A stretch of DNA of 64,000 nucleotides, taken from NCBI RefSeq assembly GCF_900324475.1, contig NZ_LT992502.1, positions 620,001-684,000 on the forward strand, written 5' to 3'. The DNA comes from Enterobacter bugandensis. Its GTDB lineage: Bacteria; Pseudomonadota; Gammaproteobacteria; Enterobacterales; Enterobacteriaceae. The notes beneath the pieces are model-generated. The model saw nothing but the letters and a program-made list of their open reading frames with translations, searched no databases and was not told the DNA's origin. Numbering within the stretch: position 1 is the stretch's first letter; each line of letters opens with the position of its first letter. Below, in pieces: positions 51,711-61,829 of this stretch. The position numbers were made by a program, and so were the translations under genes.

Positions 51711-54008
51711 TTAACCCGCTTTGCTGACGATTTTGATTTCGACCATGCCGATCCCGAGCTGGCGCGGTGAATGGCCGAGAATATTTCCTTCATTGGTGGA
51801 CTGCGGGTCTGGCGGCACAATCACCAGGGTACTGCTGCGCGATGGATTCTCAAAATGCAGGGTGTGAGTGCTTACGTCATTTCCAAGCGTAAGCGTCTGC
51901 TCTTGATCGCCCACGCGCACCGGTACAGGTTTATTCGCGTTAGGCCCGTACGCCCTGGCCGTGATCACCAGATCAAATTGCTCCGGCAGCGGATGGGTGT
52001 ACTCAATTTTCACCTCGTTACCCAGCTGCGCGTTTGACCAGCGTCCCCACGACTCCGGACGGGAGATGCCGCTAAACTGCTTCACCTCTTCGGGCGCGCC
52101 GGCCACGTTAAAGATAAAGCTGTCCGCTTTATAGCGGATGTCGTTGTCGACGATTTTCAGCATGTCGATGTTGTGCTGATAGCGAGCCGTATCAATCACC
52201 GTATCTTTAAAGGCAGTTTTGCCTTTCCACTGGGCTTTGTCGACATGCTGCACGGTTTGCTCCCCGCCAAGCTGGCCCTGAGAGACGCACCAGTCCGTAG
52301 AGAGCGCCAGCGGCTGCGACCAGAGCTGACCCATTTTGTAACACCGGTCAATCCAGACGAAGTTATCGCGAGGGGCGAAATCGGCCAGCTGGAAGCGCAG
52401 CGGTGCGGAATACTCGCTTTCCGGCAGCGGTTCGACGCGACTATCCGACACGCGCACCAGCAGCGGCAGGCGGAAATTGCTGCCGGAGAAGGCAACGGTG
52501 TTTTTATCCCGATCGACGGTGAAGTCTTTCATCTCTTTCGGGAAATTCCACAGGCGGATGATGTCGGGCTTCCAGGCGAGGATTTTCTCCTTCATGTTGA
52601 GGAACACTTCCGACAGGGATTGCCCCGACAGCGTGCTGCGCCCGAGGCCAATAAAGTTGTCGCCCCCCAGAATGTCCAGCACGGTTGCGCCGTTATCCAT
52701 GGAGTTGCGTTTGGTGGCGATTAACTCCTGCTGCGGCTGGTCGCCGCGCAGCACGAAGAACAGGTTGCTGCGATCCTGCTTGCTGAGCTGGTCCCACGCG
52801 CTGTTTTTCATCGCCAGATGGTCAGACGATACGACGATGACGGTGTTTTTAAACCAGGGCGAGGCTTTGATTTTCTCGACCAGCGCGGCGATGTGCTCCT
52901 GGCTACAGGTCACGGCGCTGAAAGACTTGTTGTTTTTGCCGTCCACGTCATAGCTTTTTCGCTTACAGGTGCGCGAGACGAACCCGTCCGGATGGTGCGT
53001 ATCTACCGTCAGCGCAAAGAGAGAAAAACGCTTCCCGGCACGGGAAAGTTCCTCGAATTTCTTCCAGGTTTCGTCCAGCACCGTATCGTCATAGAAGCCC
53101 CAGTCGTTGCGGTAGGTGGGATCGGCAACCGTCGTTTTTAACTCTTCTGAGCCATACAGGTGGTCAAAACCGTGGGATTTCAGGAACACATCTTTTCCGG
53201 CAAAGCGCAGGTTTGCTCCCTGCATAAAGTAGTTTTCATAGCCGGAGTTTTTCAGGATATCGCCCAGGCAAATATTCTGCGGGAAGAACGTCGACATCGA
53301 GGCGGAGGCGTTGCCTTCAAAAGGTGCGAACAGCGGGATACCGCACTGGGAGGCCACCATCCCGGCGATAGTGTAATCCGTGCCGGGTAACTGCATGGTG
53401 TGGCTGAAATCGAGGCCTTCGTTTTTCAGCGCGCCCAGTTCCGGCGTGAGGTTCGGAAACGCATCGTTATCAAAGTAGGTGCGCTCCAGGCTTTCACCGT
53501 AGATGTAGACCAGGTTGAGCTTCGGGTTGGCGATCGTTTTCGACGGCTCTTTATAGTAGGCCACGAAGTCCGGATCGCCGTCGCGCGACTGGGATTTTAC
53601 AAGCTCGGTGATCTGATGAAACGCGGGGCTGGCGTCGACGGAGGCCAGCGCCAGGAAAAGCGCCAGCAGGCTGTAGCCATGATGGTGAGGAAGATGGCGA
53701 CGGCGGCGCAGCACCCAGGCGAGCGCGCCGAAAATCGTCACCAGCGCCACGATCAGTCCCAGCCCCGGAAGGATGTATTTACCTACTCCCGCGCCCGTCA
53801 GGCTGTTCGTCAGGGTGTAGAGCACAGCATCGTTAATGCCGTCGCCGGTGAAGTAATCGCTGGCGTATAAGGTAATGTTTAAAACGATAAAAATGCCGAG
53901 CACCACCAGCGTGGCGATAAACCACCAGGTGTTACGGCCGGCTTTCCAGGCATAAACGCCGACGGAAGCCAGAAAAAGGATAAGAGAGATGAATTCTGAC
54001 AACAGCAT
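51711..54008 (-). CDS. opgB: Phosphoglycerol transferase I OpgB (MdoB)
   Basis: A 765-residue inner-membrane enzyme that moves phosphoglycerol from phosphatidylglycerol to osmoregulated periplasmic glucans. There are four N-terminal membrane segments ([16 protein letters not shown] to [13 protein letters not shown]), then a periplasmic sulfatase-like domain with the catalytic Thr/Ser region [16 protein letters not shown], the metal motifs [12 protein letters not shown] and VVSSDHLAM, and a C-terminal accessory domain. Length and neighbours match E. coli opgB. Confidence 0.94.
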   Translation of the reverse strand: MLLSEFISLILFLASVGVYAWKAGRNTWWFIATLVVLGIFIVLNITLYASDYFTGDGINDAVLYTLTNSLTGAGVGKYILPGLGLIVALVTIFGALAWVLRRRRHLPHHHGYSLLALFLALASVDASPAFHQITELVKSQSRDGDPDFVAYYKEPSKTIANPKLNLVYIYGESLERTYFDNDAFPNLTPELGALKNEGLDFSHTMQLPGTDYTIAGMVASQCGIPLFAPFEGNASASMSTFFPQNICLGDILKNSGYENYFMQGANLRFAGKDVFLKSHGFDHLYGSEELKTTVADPTYRNDWGFYDDTVLDETWKKFEELSRAGKRFSLFALTVDTHHPDGFVSRTCKRKSYDVDGKNNKSFSAVTCSQEHIAALVEKIKASPWFKNTVIVVSSDHLAMKNSAWDQLSKQDRSNLFFVLRGDQPQQELIATKRNSMDNGATVLDILGGDNFIGLGRSTLSGQSLSEVFLNMKEKILAWKPDIIRLWNFPKEMKDFTVDRDKNTVAFSGSNFRLPLLVRVSDSRVEPLPESEYSAPLRFQLADFAPRDNFVWIDRCYKMGQLWSQPLALSTDWCVSQGQLGGEQTVQHVDKAQWKGKTAFKDTVIDTARYQHNIDMLKIVDNDIRYKADSFIFNVAGAPEEVKQFSGISRPESWGRWSNAQLGNEVKIEYTHPLPEQFDLVITARAYGPNANKPVPVRVGDQEQTLTLGNDVSTHTLHFENPSRSSTLVIVPPDPQSTNEGNILGHSPRQLGIGMVEIKIVSKAG

Positions 54009-54270
54009 ATCCTCATGACGCCAGGTGCTTCGCTGGCTAACTGTTTATTTTTGGTAAGACAATGTAATGGCGATGTCGTTTAGCTGCAATTTTAGTGTCA
54101 CGAAAGTGTGCTGTTGTTAGGATTTGGTTTATAAAATCGTTTTTATGAGGATGGTCGCATCCTGACAAACGGACGCTGAGACGGTGGCAGGTAGGAAAAA
54201 CGCTCGTTTAACGCCGCGATGCAAGCCTATCGCATTAAACGCGGCGTGTTGTGGCAGAAAATGGGGCGGA

Positions 54271-54753
54271 TCAGGAGATGAAATTAACGCCTTGTTTCAG
54301 CACCAGATCGCAGGCTTTGGTTTTCACCTGTTTTGCCAGGGCGGAGTTGCCGAGGGTGCTCAGGTTAAGCTGTTGGCCGTTTTGCGCGTTAAGCAGGCCC
54401 TGAATGCCGTCCATATAGCTGGTATCCGCTTTTTGCTCCTGCGTGTCGAGACCCAGTTTACCCAGCACCTGGTTTTTCACGTTTTGCGCGTCGGTCACCG
54501 AGGCCAGCTTTTGCTTAGCGCAATATTCCAGAATCCCCGCCGCGTTGTTCATCGTGTCCGCGCTCAGGCTCTGGGAACTGTTGCTCAGCAGGCTGGTGAG
54601 AGAAGAGGCCGAGAGCCCGCCCTGGGCGCTGCTGCTCTCTTTGGTCAGCTCATTCGCGGCGCTTGACAGGGACTCCTGCCACGAAGCCGCTTGTGCTGCG
54701 CCGGTAACCAGCAGCGCGCCTAAAAAGGTGCTGATAAGAATCTGTTTTTTCAT
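54271..54753 (-). CDS. yjjA: DUF2501 secreted protein YjjA
   Basis: A 160-residue protein with a signal peptide (ILISTFLGALLVTGAAQA/AS) and a Ser-rich helical mature part ending CDLVLKQGVNFIS. It corresponds to E. coli YjjA, which lies between opgB and dnaC, as here. The function is unknown. A GC-rich hairpin, CGCCGCG...CGCGGCG at 54212-54246, downstream probably terminates it. The remaining space up to opgB shows nothing else. Confidence 0.87.
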   Translation of the reverse strand: MKKQILISTFLGALLVTGAAQAASWQESLSSAANELTKESSSAQGGLSASSLTSLLSNSSQSLSADTMNNAAGILEYCAKQKLASVTDAQNVKNQVLGKLGLDTQEQKADTSYMDGIQGLLNAQNGQQLNLSTLGNSALAKQVKTKACDLVLKQGVNFIS

Positions 54754-54837
54754 AATGGCTTTCTCAAAAAGGTCCGTTTTGGGCCGGAAGGGGTTCCAGT
54801 ATATACCTGCGCCCTGCTGGCGATTCCTGGAACTGTC

Positions 54838-55575
54838 TTAATACTCTTTGCCGGTGACGCGGCTGCGGTAACTGTCCCAGTCGAAAATGACATACAGACT
54901 GTTGCCCAGCTTCATGCGGTCCATGACGCGTTCACCCAGTAAGCGGGTCATCTCGTCAATGTTGTGGTTCGTCAGCATCCCGGTGGGACGTTTGGACGAA
55001 GAGCGGCGATCGACTATCTGGTTAATGATGACCTTTTCATAACGGGATTCGGTCTGAACGCCAATCTCGTCGATGACCAGTAGATCGACATTGCTCAGAT
55101 CGTTAAGAAGCTGCTCTTCGCTGGTTTCACGGTTGCTGAAGGTGTCTTTCATGGCGGACATGATATCGGCCACGGTGATGATGAGGACCGATTTACCGCG
55201 CAGAAGCAGTTCGTTGCAGATGGCGGCCGCGAGGTGGTTTTTACCTGTGCCCGGCTTGCCGCTAAAAATGAAGCTGGCGATATTGCCGTCAAATTCATCC
55301 ACGTACTGACGCGCGGCGGCGAGCGCGTTCATCTGCCCGCTGGTCTCAATTTTATAGTTATCAAACGAGCAGTTCTGATGCAGGGGACGAATACCGGAGC
55401 GGTTAAAGGTGCGCTGCATTTTCATTGCCCGGTTTTCGCGGGCGAGCGCGGCGGCACGAATTTTACCTTGCTCCTTTTGCCACGCCAGCAGCTCTTCACC
55501 CGTGGTGAAGGCGGGCTTCACGTTGGCTGGCATCATCTTTTGCAGACGTTTCATCAGGTCGCCGACGTTCTTCAT
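54838..55575 (-). CDS. dnaC: Helicase loader DnaC
   Basis: A 245-residue AAA+ protein that loads DnaB helicase at oriC and during restart. The N-terminal DnaB-binding part ([19 protein letters not shown]) precedes the ATPase with Walker A GKPGTGKN (Lys112), Walker B LLVIDEIG and the arginine finger region GERVMDRM. It overlaps dnaT by four bases (ATGA), as in E. coli. Confidence 0.96.
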   Translation of the reverse strand: MKNVGDLMKRLQKMMPANVKPAFTTGEELLAWQKEQGKIRAAALARENRAMKMQRTFNRSGIRPLHQNCSFDNYKIETSGQMNALAAARQYVDEFDGNIASFIFSGKPGTGKNHLAAAICNELLLRGKSVLIITVADIMSAMKDTFSNRETSEEQLLNDLSNVDLLVIDEIGVQTESRYEKVIINQIVDRRSSSKRPTGMLTNHNIDEMTRLLGERVMDRMKLGNSLYVIFDWDSYRSRVTGKEY

Positions 55576-56117
55576 TTCGCACCTCGGAATCCACTTGGGA
55601 TCTGTTTATCCGGTTCTGAAAACGTGTTGATATCGCGCTTAGGCTGGCCATTGTTACTGGCGCGGGTAATTTGAAGATGACGCGCGAGCTTTTGCTGCCA
55701 CTGAATGTGGGTGAACACTTTGCCTTCCGCCTGCCACCAGGCGATAAACGCGGCGAGCTCTTCCGCGGTGGCTGGCTGAGTTAACGCAATGCCCCACAAT
55801 GCTGCCTGCCGCTGAAAATCTGCGTCAGGCTGCCAGCCCGCGTACAGGACAAATTTGCCCATCGGAACGGTTAGCGGGGTATTAACCGGTTCTTCAAAAA
55901 ACTGGTTATCCAGCGTGACGTCGCTTGCCGGACGTGACATCTGCGCTTCGATCTCCAGAAGCTGCGCCAGACGTTCCGGCGTGATTGCGTAAAACGCCGG
56001 CGCGTTGTCGGCAAAAACCGCAACCGTGCCGCCTTCGGCGTGGGTCAACACACCGCGTGGGTCGCGCATAAAGGCATCAATGCCAGCAATGCTGGTGGTC
56101 AGAATTCTGGAGGACAT
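55572..56117 (-). CDS. dnaT: Primosomal protein DnaT
   Basis: A 181-residue primosome component that works with PriA, PriB and DnaC in replication restart. It starts [20 protein letters not shown], with [21 protein letters not shown] in the middle and the C-terminal ssDNA-binding part around [18 protein letters not shown]. It is the first gene of the dnaTC operon. Unlike in E. coli, a peroxide-response module lies upstream instead of yjjB. Confidence 0.95.
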   Translation of the reverse strand: MSSRILTTSIAGIDAFMRDPRGVLTHAEGGTVAVFADNAPAFYAITPERLAQLLEIEAQMSRPASDVTLDNQFFEEPVNTPLTVPMGKFVLYAGWQPDADFQRQAALWGIALTQPATAEELAAFIAWWQAEGKVFTHIQWQQKLARHLQITRASNNGQPKRDINTFSEPDKQIPSGFRGAK

Positions 56118-56195
56118 AACGCTTACTCAACTGATTACTACGGGCGTGATATGGGCTTATGGTAGCACAGAGAGGGGAGGGGATGGAGGGGATTT

Positions 56196-56260
56196 CCCCG
56201 GTGGCGCTGCGCTTACCGGGGCTACAGTCGTAGGCCTGAAAAGCGCAGCGCCATCAGGCA
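56196..56260. repeat. REP pair between ohr and dnaT
   Basis: CCCCGGTGGCGCTGCGCTTACCGGGG-type stem, followed by GCCTGA...TCAGGC with the inverted core GCGCAGCGCC. This BIME-like pair marks the junction of the inserted ohr module and dnaT. Confidence 0.75.
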
Positions 56261-56264
56261 GTTA

Positions 56265-56693
56265 TCACGCGATAATATTCAGGATCACGTCGATGTTGCC
56301 ACGGGTCGCGTTAGAGTACGGGCAAACGATATGCGCCGCATCGACCAGCTTTTTGGCTTCCGCAGGATCCATACCTTCAACGTGGATATTCAGTTTTGCT
56401 TCGATACCAAAACCGGTCGGCAGCGGGCCGATACCCACTTCGCCTTCAATAAACGCCTCTTTTGGCAGGGTAAATTTGTCGCGAGTCGCCACAAACTTCA
56501 TCGCGCCCAGGAAGCAGGCAGAGTAACCCGCAGCAAACAGCTGCTCAGGGTTCGTGACTTCTCCACCCATACCGCCCATCTCTTTGGGCACGCCCAGTTT
56601 AACGTCCAGAACTCCATCGGAAGAGGTCGCGCGGCCGTCACGGCCCCCGGTTGCTTTTGCTTTGGCGGTATAAACAACTTTTTCTAAAGACAT
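56265..56693 (-). CDS. ohr: Organic hydroperoxide resistance protein Ohr
   Basis: A 142-residue OsmC/Ohr peroxidase. It has the redox Cys60 in GYSACFLGA and Cys124 in VCPYSN, with catalytic partners Arg18 and Glu50 in position, so it should reduce organic hydroperoxides with lipoyl donors. It is paired with the MarR-type regulator gene 84 bases upstream on the same strand, the classical ohr-ohrR arrangement. Confidence 0.9.
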   Translation of the reverse strand: MSLEKVVYTAKAKATGGRDGRATSSDGVLDVKLGVPKEMGGMGGEVTNPEQLFAAGYSACFLGAMKFVATRDKFTLPKEAFIEGEVGIGPLPTGFGIEAKLNIHVEGMDPAEAKKLVDAAHIVCPYSNATRGNIDVILNIIA

Positions 56694-56722
56694 GGCAGGT
56701 TCCTCATCTTACTTTTGTATGT

Positions 56723-56735
56723 GCTATTAAATAGC
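56723..56735. promoter_or_regulatory. Small palindrome upstream of ohr
   Basis: GCTATT-A-AATAGC lies 30 bases before the ohr start. It may be an operator for OhrR, though it is short. Confidence 0.35.
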
Positions 56736-56777
56736 GTGCGATGTATATGGGTAAATAAAAACGCGTAAAGTATAGCC

Positions 56778-57230
56778 TTACGCGCGTTGAATCTGTTGTC
56801 GTAAAAGTTCCAACTGCTGCTTGAGCGCCAGCATGGTGTCGGTATCACACTGTGCGGCGCACCCCACCGCGTGAGGGATACCCAGTGCCTGCTGCTGAAG
56901 TTCACGTCCGGCTTCAGTCAGCGTGACGGCGACCTGACGTTCATCTTTACGCGAGCGGTGGCGGTTGATTAGCCCTGCGCTTTCCAGACGCTTCAGAAGC
57001 GGCGTCAGCGTTGCGGAGTCAAGGAACAGCCGTTCACCGATGTCCGACACCGTCACGTCATCCTGCTCCCACAGCACCAGCATCACCAGATATTGCGGGT
57101 ATGTCAGGTTTAGCGGCGCCAGCAGTTGCCGGTACAGCTTATTAAGCGCCAGATTTGCTGAATAGAGGGCAAAACAGAGCTGGTTATCCAGCAGGAGCGC
57201 AGCGGTCGTGTCGTTCGTTTTTGCGTTCAT
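56778..57230 (-). CDS. ohrR: OhrR-type MarR regulator
   Basis: A 150-residue MarR protein with the peroxide-sensing Cys19 in [20 protein letters not shown], the OhrR signature. DNA-binding parts are [20 protein letters not shown] and [20 protein letters not shown] few additional Cys residues near the C terminus (GCAAQCD) suggest the two-Cys sensing subclass. The ATG at 57230 is chosen as the family start. It should repress ohr and itself until organic peroxides oxidise Cys19. Confidence 0.87.
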   Translation of the reverse strand: MNAKTNDTTAALLLDNQLCFALYSANLALNKLYRQLLAPLNLTYPQYLVMLVLWEQDDVTVSDIGERLFLDSATLTPLLKRLESAGLINRHRSRKDERQVAVTLTEAGRELQQQALGIPHAVGCAAQCDTDTMLALKQQLELLRQQIQRA

Positions 57231-57257
57231 GAAATGAATATAGATTGTGCGCGATTT

Positions 57258-57271
57258 AATTGCAAGCAATT
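57258..57271. promoter_or_regulatory. OhrR operator candidate upstream of ohrR
   Basis: AATTGC-AA-GCAATT is a perfect dyad of the type bound by OhrR proteins. It lies 27 bases upstream of the ohrR start codon, directly after the tetR stop. Confidence 0.6.
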
Positions 57272-57913
57272 TTAGGGGCAGGTATAACGCAGCGCCACCT
57301 GAACGGCCATTTTACGGTAGTGCTGGCGCTGGGCCTGCTCGTCTGCACCCTCTTCAAACAGCAGGGTGAAGGTGTAGCTGTTGGCAACGTAGTGAAAGCT
57401 GAAGCTGCTGATCAGACGGTGAAGGTCGCGGGCGTCAACCGTCTGGCTGAAAAGCTGTTTTTCTTTGCCCCGACGCAGGATACCTTCCAGCAGGTCGAGC
57501 GCGCTGCGGTTGACCTGCCGCAGATAGTTTGACTGCTGCATGAAACGGCCGCGCTGCATGTTTTCCATGCAGATAATGCGGATGTAATCCGGGTGGCCGG
57601 CATGATAGTCAAAGGTGGCTTCAACCAGATGGACCAGCGCTTCGACGGGAGGCATATCCGCCAGGCTAAGCGCCTTTTCACTGGCACGAATTTGGGTGTA
57701 AACGTACTCCAGGACGAGCAGGTAGAGATTTTCTTTGTTTTTAAAATGGTAAACGACCATGCGTTTGGTGGTACCTGCTTTCTCCGCGATCTGCTCCATG
57801 CGGGCGCCGTTCAGTCCAAATTCGGCAAACAGCGCGATAGCGCTCTGAAAAATTTTCTCTTTCAGGCTCGATTCTTCACTGTGATCGGGGTGTTCGCTGC
57901 CAGAGTTAGCCAC
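57272..57913 (-). CDS. TetR-family regulator (RutR-like)
   Basis: A 213-residue TetR protein. The N-terminal helix-turn-helix is [20 protein letters not shown] and [20 protein letters not shown]; the C-terminal part with [19 protein letters not shown] resembles RutR/PsrA-type ligand domains. It lies between ohrR and yjjB, all on one strand. The target is not evident; it might control the yjjPB exporter or a gene elsewhere. Confidence 0.85.
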   Translation of the reverse strand: MANSGSEHPDHSEESSLKEKIFQSAIALFAEFGLNGARMEQIAEKAGTTKRMVVYHFKNKENLYLLVLEYVYTQIRASEKALSLADMPPVEALVHLVEATFDYHAGHPDYIRIICMENMQRGRFMQQSNYLRQVNRSALDLLEGILRRGKEKQLFSQTVDARDLHRLISSFSFHYVANSYTFTLLFEEGADEQAQRQHYRKMAVQVALRYTCP

Positions 57914-57980
57914 ATCCTTTCCTTATTTTTACCAAACGGACCAGAAAGATTATCTCCACGGCAGCGAAATAACACAAATA

Positions 57981-59221
<1,241 letters not shown>

Positions 59222-59629
59222 GTATTATCCCGAAGATAAGGTGAATAGTTGCCGGTTGGCCCGTAATGCCTACTTTTAGCATAAAGTGCAGTGGCTCTTG
59301 CTGTGGGTCAGATCAAGGTTTATGCAAACAGTTACCCCCCTCGTCACGACGACTTACAGGATTAATTTATTAATACGCTGAATTATTAATTTGAAATAAT
59401 AAAATATTTGTATTTAGAAATTCTAATTTTATTTTGTTGTTATTTTAATGTCTGCACAATTAAATTGATTTGCGCTTTGTGAGATATTAGCGCTGTTTTA
59501 GGCATTTCCTAAACTAAGAACATATCTCATCTTCTGCTTGTATTAATCTTTTTATACTCAGGGAAGAAAATATTTATACCTTGGTGCGTTTTACATGACG
59601 CACCGAAGGAAAATGGACACGGAGGGTCT
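59222..59629. other. AT-rich divergent regulatory region yjjP-yjjQ
   Basis: This 408-base stretch has no gene. Its middle (59350-59480) is strongly AT-rich, as expected for the H-NS-silenced yjjQ-bglJ promoter of E. coli. Inverted repeats GAGATAT (59481-59487) and ATATCTC (59522-59528) bracket the TTTAGG/CCTAAA dyad listed separately. Confidence 0.65.
59497..59513. promoter_or_regulatory. RcsB-box-like dyad upstream of yjjQ
   Basis: TTTAGGCATTTCCTAAA resembles RcsA-RcsB type boxes (TAAGAATATTCCTA) in spacing and the TCCTAA half. BglJ and RcsB are known to form heterodimers, so feedback is conceivable. The match is inference only. Confidence 0.4.
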
Positions 59630-60367
59630 ATGTTGTCGTTGCCTGGTAAGCATGGCGTTGTCATTAGCCGGATACCCGTCATGCAGAATGGGTTAGGGGA
59701 CGTGATGGCACGTCATTTCCCCGATTTTGAATTGACCTACTGCCGCTCACTGCAGGAGTTAACCCTGCTTCAGTTGCGCCGCGCAGATGTGATTATCGCC
59801 GACGTTTCAGGCGAATACAGGAACCCACGGGGTACGCTCGAAGAGTATTACCGCTTACTGAACCAGTACCGGGAAATCCACTGGATCTTTTTGGTCTCCC
59901 GGCCGTTTTACCCTATTGCCGTTGAGCTGCTTATGCGGCCGGAAAGCACGCTGCTTTCTGATATGGAACCTATCGAAGGTGTCGTTAACGCTATCCGGGC
60001 AGGGAGTGAACGCGCAGAACGGATAAGCCAGACGTTATTAACCCCAGAACCTGAGGAAAGTGAGGATGACGACGAACACTTTATTGCGCTCACGCACTCA
60101 GAACGTAAGGTGCTTCGCCTGTTAGGCAAAGGGTGGGGGATTAACCAAATCGCTACGTTGCTTAAAAAGAGCAATAAAACGATCAGTGCGCAGAAAAACA
60201 GTGCGATGCGAAGGCTCTCATTGCGGAGTAATGCCGATATGTACGCCTGGATCAACAGTACACAGGGAATGAGAGAGCTGAGTTTAATGTCAGCCTATGG
60301 AGAGTTCGAGGAATGGAAAAAACCGATTCAACAAGACATATCGCCATCATCGAAAATTGCTCGATGA
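59630..60367 (+). CDS. yjjQ: LuxR-type regulator YjjQ
   Basis: A 245-residue regulator with an atypical receiver-like N-terminal domain and a C-terminal LuxR helix-turn-helix ([20 protein letters not shown] then [20 protein letters not shown]). It matches E. coli YjjQ, which represses motility and biofilm genes. GGAGGGTCT precedes the ATG. The 55-base overlap with bglJ is part of the conserved yjjQ-bglJ operon. The long AT-rich leader suggests H-NS silencing. Confidence 0.92.
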   Translation: MLSLPGKHGVVISRIPVMQNGLGDVMARHFPDFELTYCRSLQELTLLQLRRADVIIADVSGEYRNPRGTLEEYYRLLNQYREIHWIFLVSRPFYPIAVELLMRPESTLLSDMEPIEGVVNAIRAGSERAERISQTLLTPEPEESEDDDEHFIALTHSERKVLRLLGKGWGINQIATLLKKSNKTISAQKNSAMRRLSLRSNADMYAWINSTQGMRELSLMSAYGEFEEWKKPIQQDISPSSKIAR

Positions 60368-60999
60368 GTGCGGTCGGGCTGCAGCATCTTTTTACGCAGC
60401 CTGAACTCAGCCAATATCAACTGCACCTGTTTAATGATTTTGATGGCTTTAAGAAAGCACTGCAACACGTGAATTTTTTCTCGCTGATCTATTCGCTTTC
60501 CGATGCGCGAGAAGAACGACGTAACTGCCTGGCGCATCTGCGGGATCTCGCGTTTACGCATAGCCATATTCAGCGCATTATCCTGGTCTCGGATGAGATG
60601 GAGGCGAGATTGATTAGCCATCTTTCGCCTTCACGTCTTCACGGTGTGGTCAGTAAATCGGTGACCCTTGAACACCTGCTGAAGGAGTTAGTGGTATTGT
60701 TGAGCGAAACGCTGCGCATTAATGACAATATGCTTAACCACTGGTACTGCAGTCAGAACCGGATGTTAAGCCCAACGGAAAGAGCAATTTTACGTTATAT
60801 GTCATGCGGATATTCCATTCCCGAAATCGCGGCGCAGCTTGAACGCAATATCAAGACTATTCGCGCGCATAAGTTTAATGCGATGGTGAAGCTAGGGGTG
60901 AATTCTGACGTAGGATTGCTTGATGCAGCGGATATTCTTACCCATCTTCCGGTTAGAGAACCGCGAACTGTGGGGCTAAGCAAACCGACATTTTTGTAA
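60313..60999 (+). CDS. bglJ: LuxR-type co-regulator BglJ
   Basis: A 228-residue protein with a degenerate receiver domain ([19 protein letters not shown], lacking the phospho-acceptor pattern) and a LuxR helix-turn-helix ([36 protein letters not shown]). In E. coli BglJ pairs with RcsB to activate bgl and other loci independent of phosphorylation. The start overlaps yjjQ by 55 bases. A hairpin follows at 61013-61035. Confidence 0.91.
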   Translation: MEKTDSTRHIAIIENCSMSAVGLQHLFTQPELSQYQLHLFNDFDGFKKALQHVNFFSLIYSLSDAREERRNCLAHLRDLAFTHSHIQRIILVSDEMEARLISHLSPSRLHGVVSKSVTLEHLLKELVVLLSETLRINDNMLNHWYCSQNRMLSPTERAILRYMSCGYSIPEIAAQLERNIKTIRAHKFNAMVKLGVNSDVGLLDAADILTHLPVREPRTVGLSKPTFL

Positions 61000-61012
61000 C
61001 CTGTGCCTTTTG

Positions 61013-61035
61013 CGCGCCAGATATGCCCTGGCGCG
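61013..61035. terminator. Hairpin between bglJ and the YbaK-like gene
   Basis: CGCGCCAG and CTGGCGCG form a perfect 8-base stem with a 7-base loop between two convergent genes. There is no strong T run. Confidence 0.6.
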
Positions 61036-61042
61036 TCGTCAT

Positions 61043-61501
61043 TCAGATGCACACATCAACCCACTTTGCTGAAGTCAGCTCTGCCATTCTGTCCGGAGAA
61101 ATACGTACGGCACTATGGATAGCGCCAGCGGCGGGGAGCACTTCAGCGTATTGTTTTAAAGAGATATCGCAGTAAACCGCAAGTGGGTTTTCAAGCCCAA
61201 ACGGGCAGACGCCACCAACGGGATGACCCGTCACGGTAACCACTTCATCACTGCTGAGCATGCGTGCTTTCGCGCCAAACGTGTCTTTCAGTTTTTTGTT
61301 ATCCAGACGCGCATCACCCTTCGCCACTACCAGAATCACCTCATTTTTAACCTTCAACGATAGGGTTTTGGCGATTTGTCCCGGCTCTACACGGTGGGCG
61401 GCAGCAGCCAGCGCAACGGTAGCCGTACTCTGGCTAAGTTCTATTACCTCTATTTCCGGCGCGTTGTCGGCAAAAAACTGCTGTACGGACTGCAAACTCA
61501 T
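61043..61501 (-). CDS. YbaK/EbsC-family aminoacyl-tRNA editing protein
   Basis: A 152-residue single-domain protein of the YbaK/ProX editing superfamily, with IAKTLSLKVKNEVILVVAKG (the conserved Lys near the active site), GHPVGGVCPFGLENPLAVYC and AAGAIHSAVRISPDRMAELT. Relatives hydrolyse mischarged aminoacyl-tRNAs such as Cys- or Ala-tRNAPro. It is shorter than E. coli YeaK, so it is a different member; the substrate is not decided. AGGAGGAAAC precedes the ATG. Confidence 0.85.
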   Translation of the reverse strand: MSLQSVQQFFADNAPEIEVIELSQSTATVALAAAAHRVEPGQIAKTLSLKVKNEVILVVAKGDARLDNKKLKDTFGAKARMLSSDEVVTVTGHPVGGVCPFGLENPLAVYCDISLKQYAEVLPAAGAIHSAVRISPDRMAELTSAKWVDVCI

Positions 61502-61619
61502 TGTTTCCTCCTGACAAATATCCTGCGTAATCTGTCATAAGAATTTATGCTCTGTAAATATCTCTTAAGTAACAAATATCCCGGATGGCTGATTTCTGGA
61601 TCCTCTTCACAATCACAGA

Positions 61620-61640
61620 AACCGGTTACAGTAACCGGTT
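61620..61640. promoter_or_regulatory. 21-base palindrome upstream of the PTS gene
   Basis: AACCGGTTAC-A-GTAACCGGTT is a perfect dyad made of two AACCGGTT units, each itself palindromic, with centres 13 bases apart. The units resemble LacI/AscG-type operators (GAAACCGGTT). It lies about 190 bases upstream of the PTS IIC start. No LacI-family gene lies in the window, so the regulator must be encoded elsewhere. Confidence 0.6.
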
Positions 61641-61708
61641 GCAGAGCGTGATGCGTAGATTAATACTGAGTATGTAACGTCCCCTGTATCCAATAATAAG
61701 AGCCAATT

Positions 61709-61816
61709 ATGAAACCATTTCGTCTGAGCAGTACCGCTGGTACGCAAGCCAGCAAGGTTGTGAAGCTGATTTATGGAACAACGTGCGGCGCGAGCGCGCC
61801 TGTAATAAACGTCTGA
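61709..61816 (+). CDS. Possible 35-residue leader or small protein before PTS IIC
   Basis: An ATG-started frame of 36 codons including stop (MKPFRLSSTAGTQASK... GTTCGASAPVINV), ending 13 bases before the PTS IIC start codon. It has only a weak ribosome site (AAGAGCC). It resembles no family I recognise. Its position between the palindrome and the transporter would suit a leader peptide or a small partner, but chance is equally possible. Confidence 0.25.
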   Translation: MKPFRLSSTAGTQASKVVKLIYGTTCGASAPVINV

Positions 61817-61829
61817 CAGGAGATCAACC

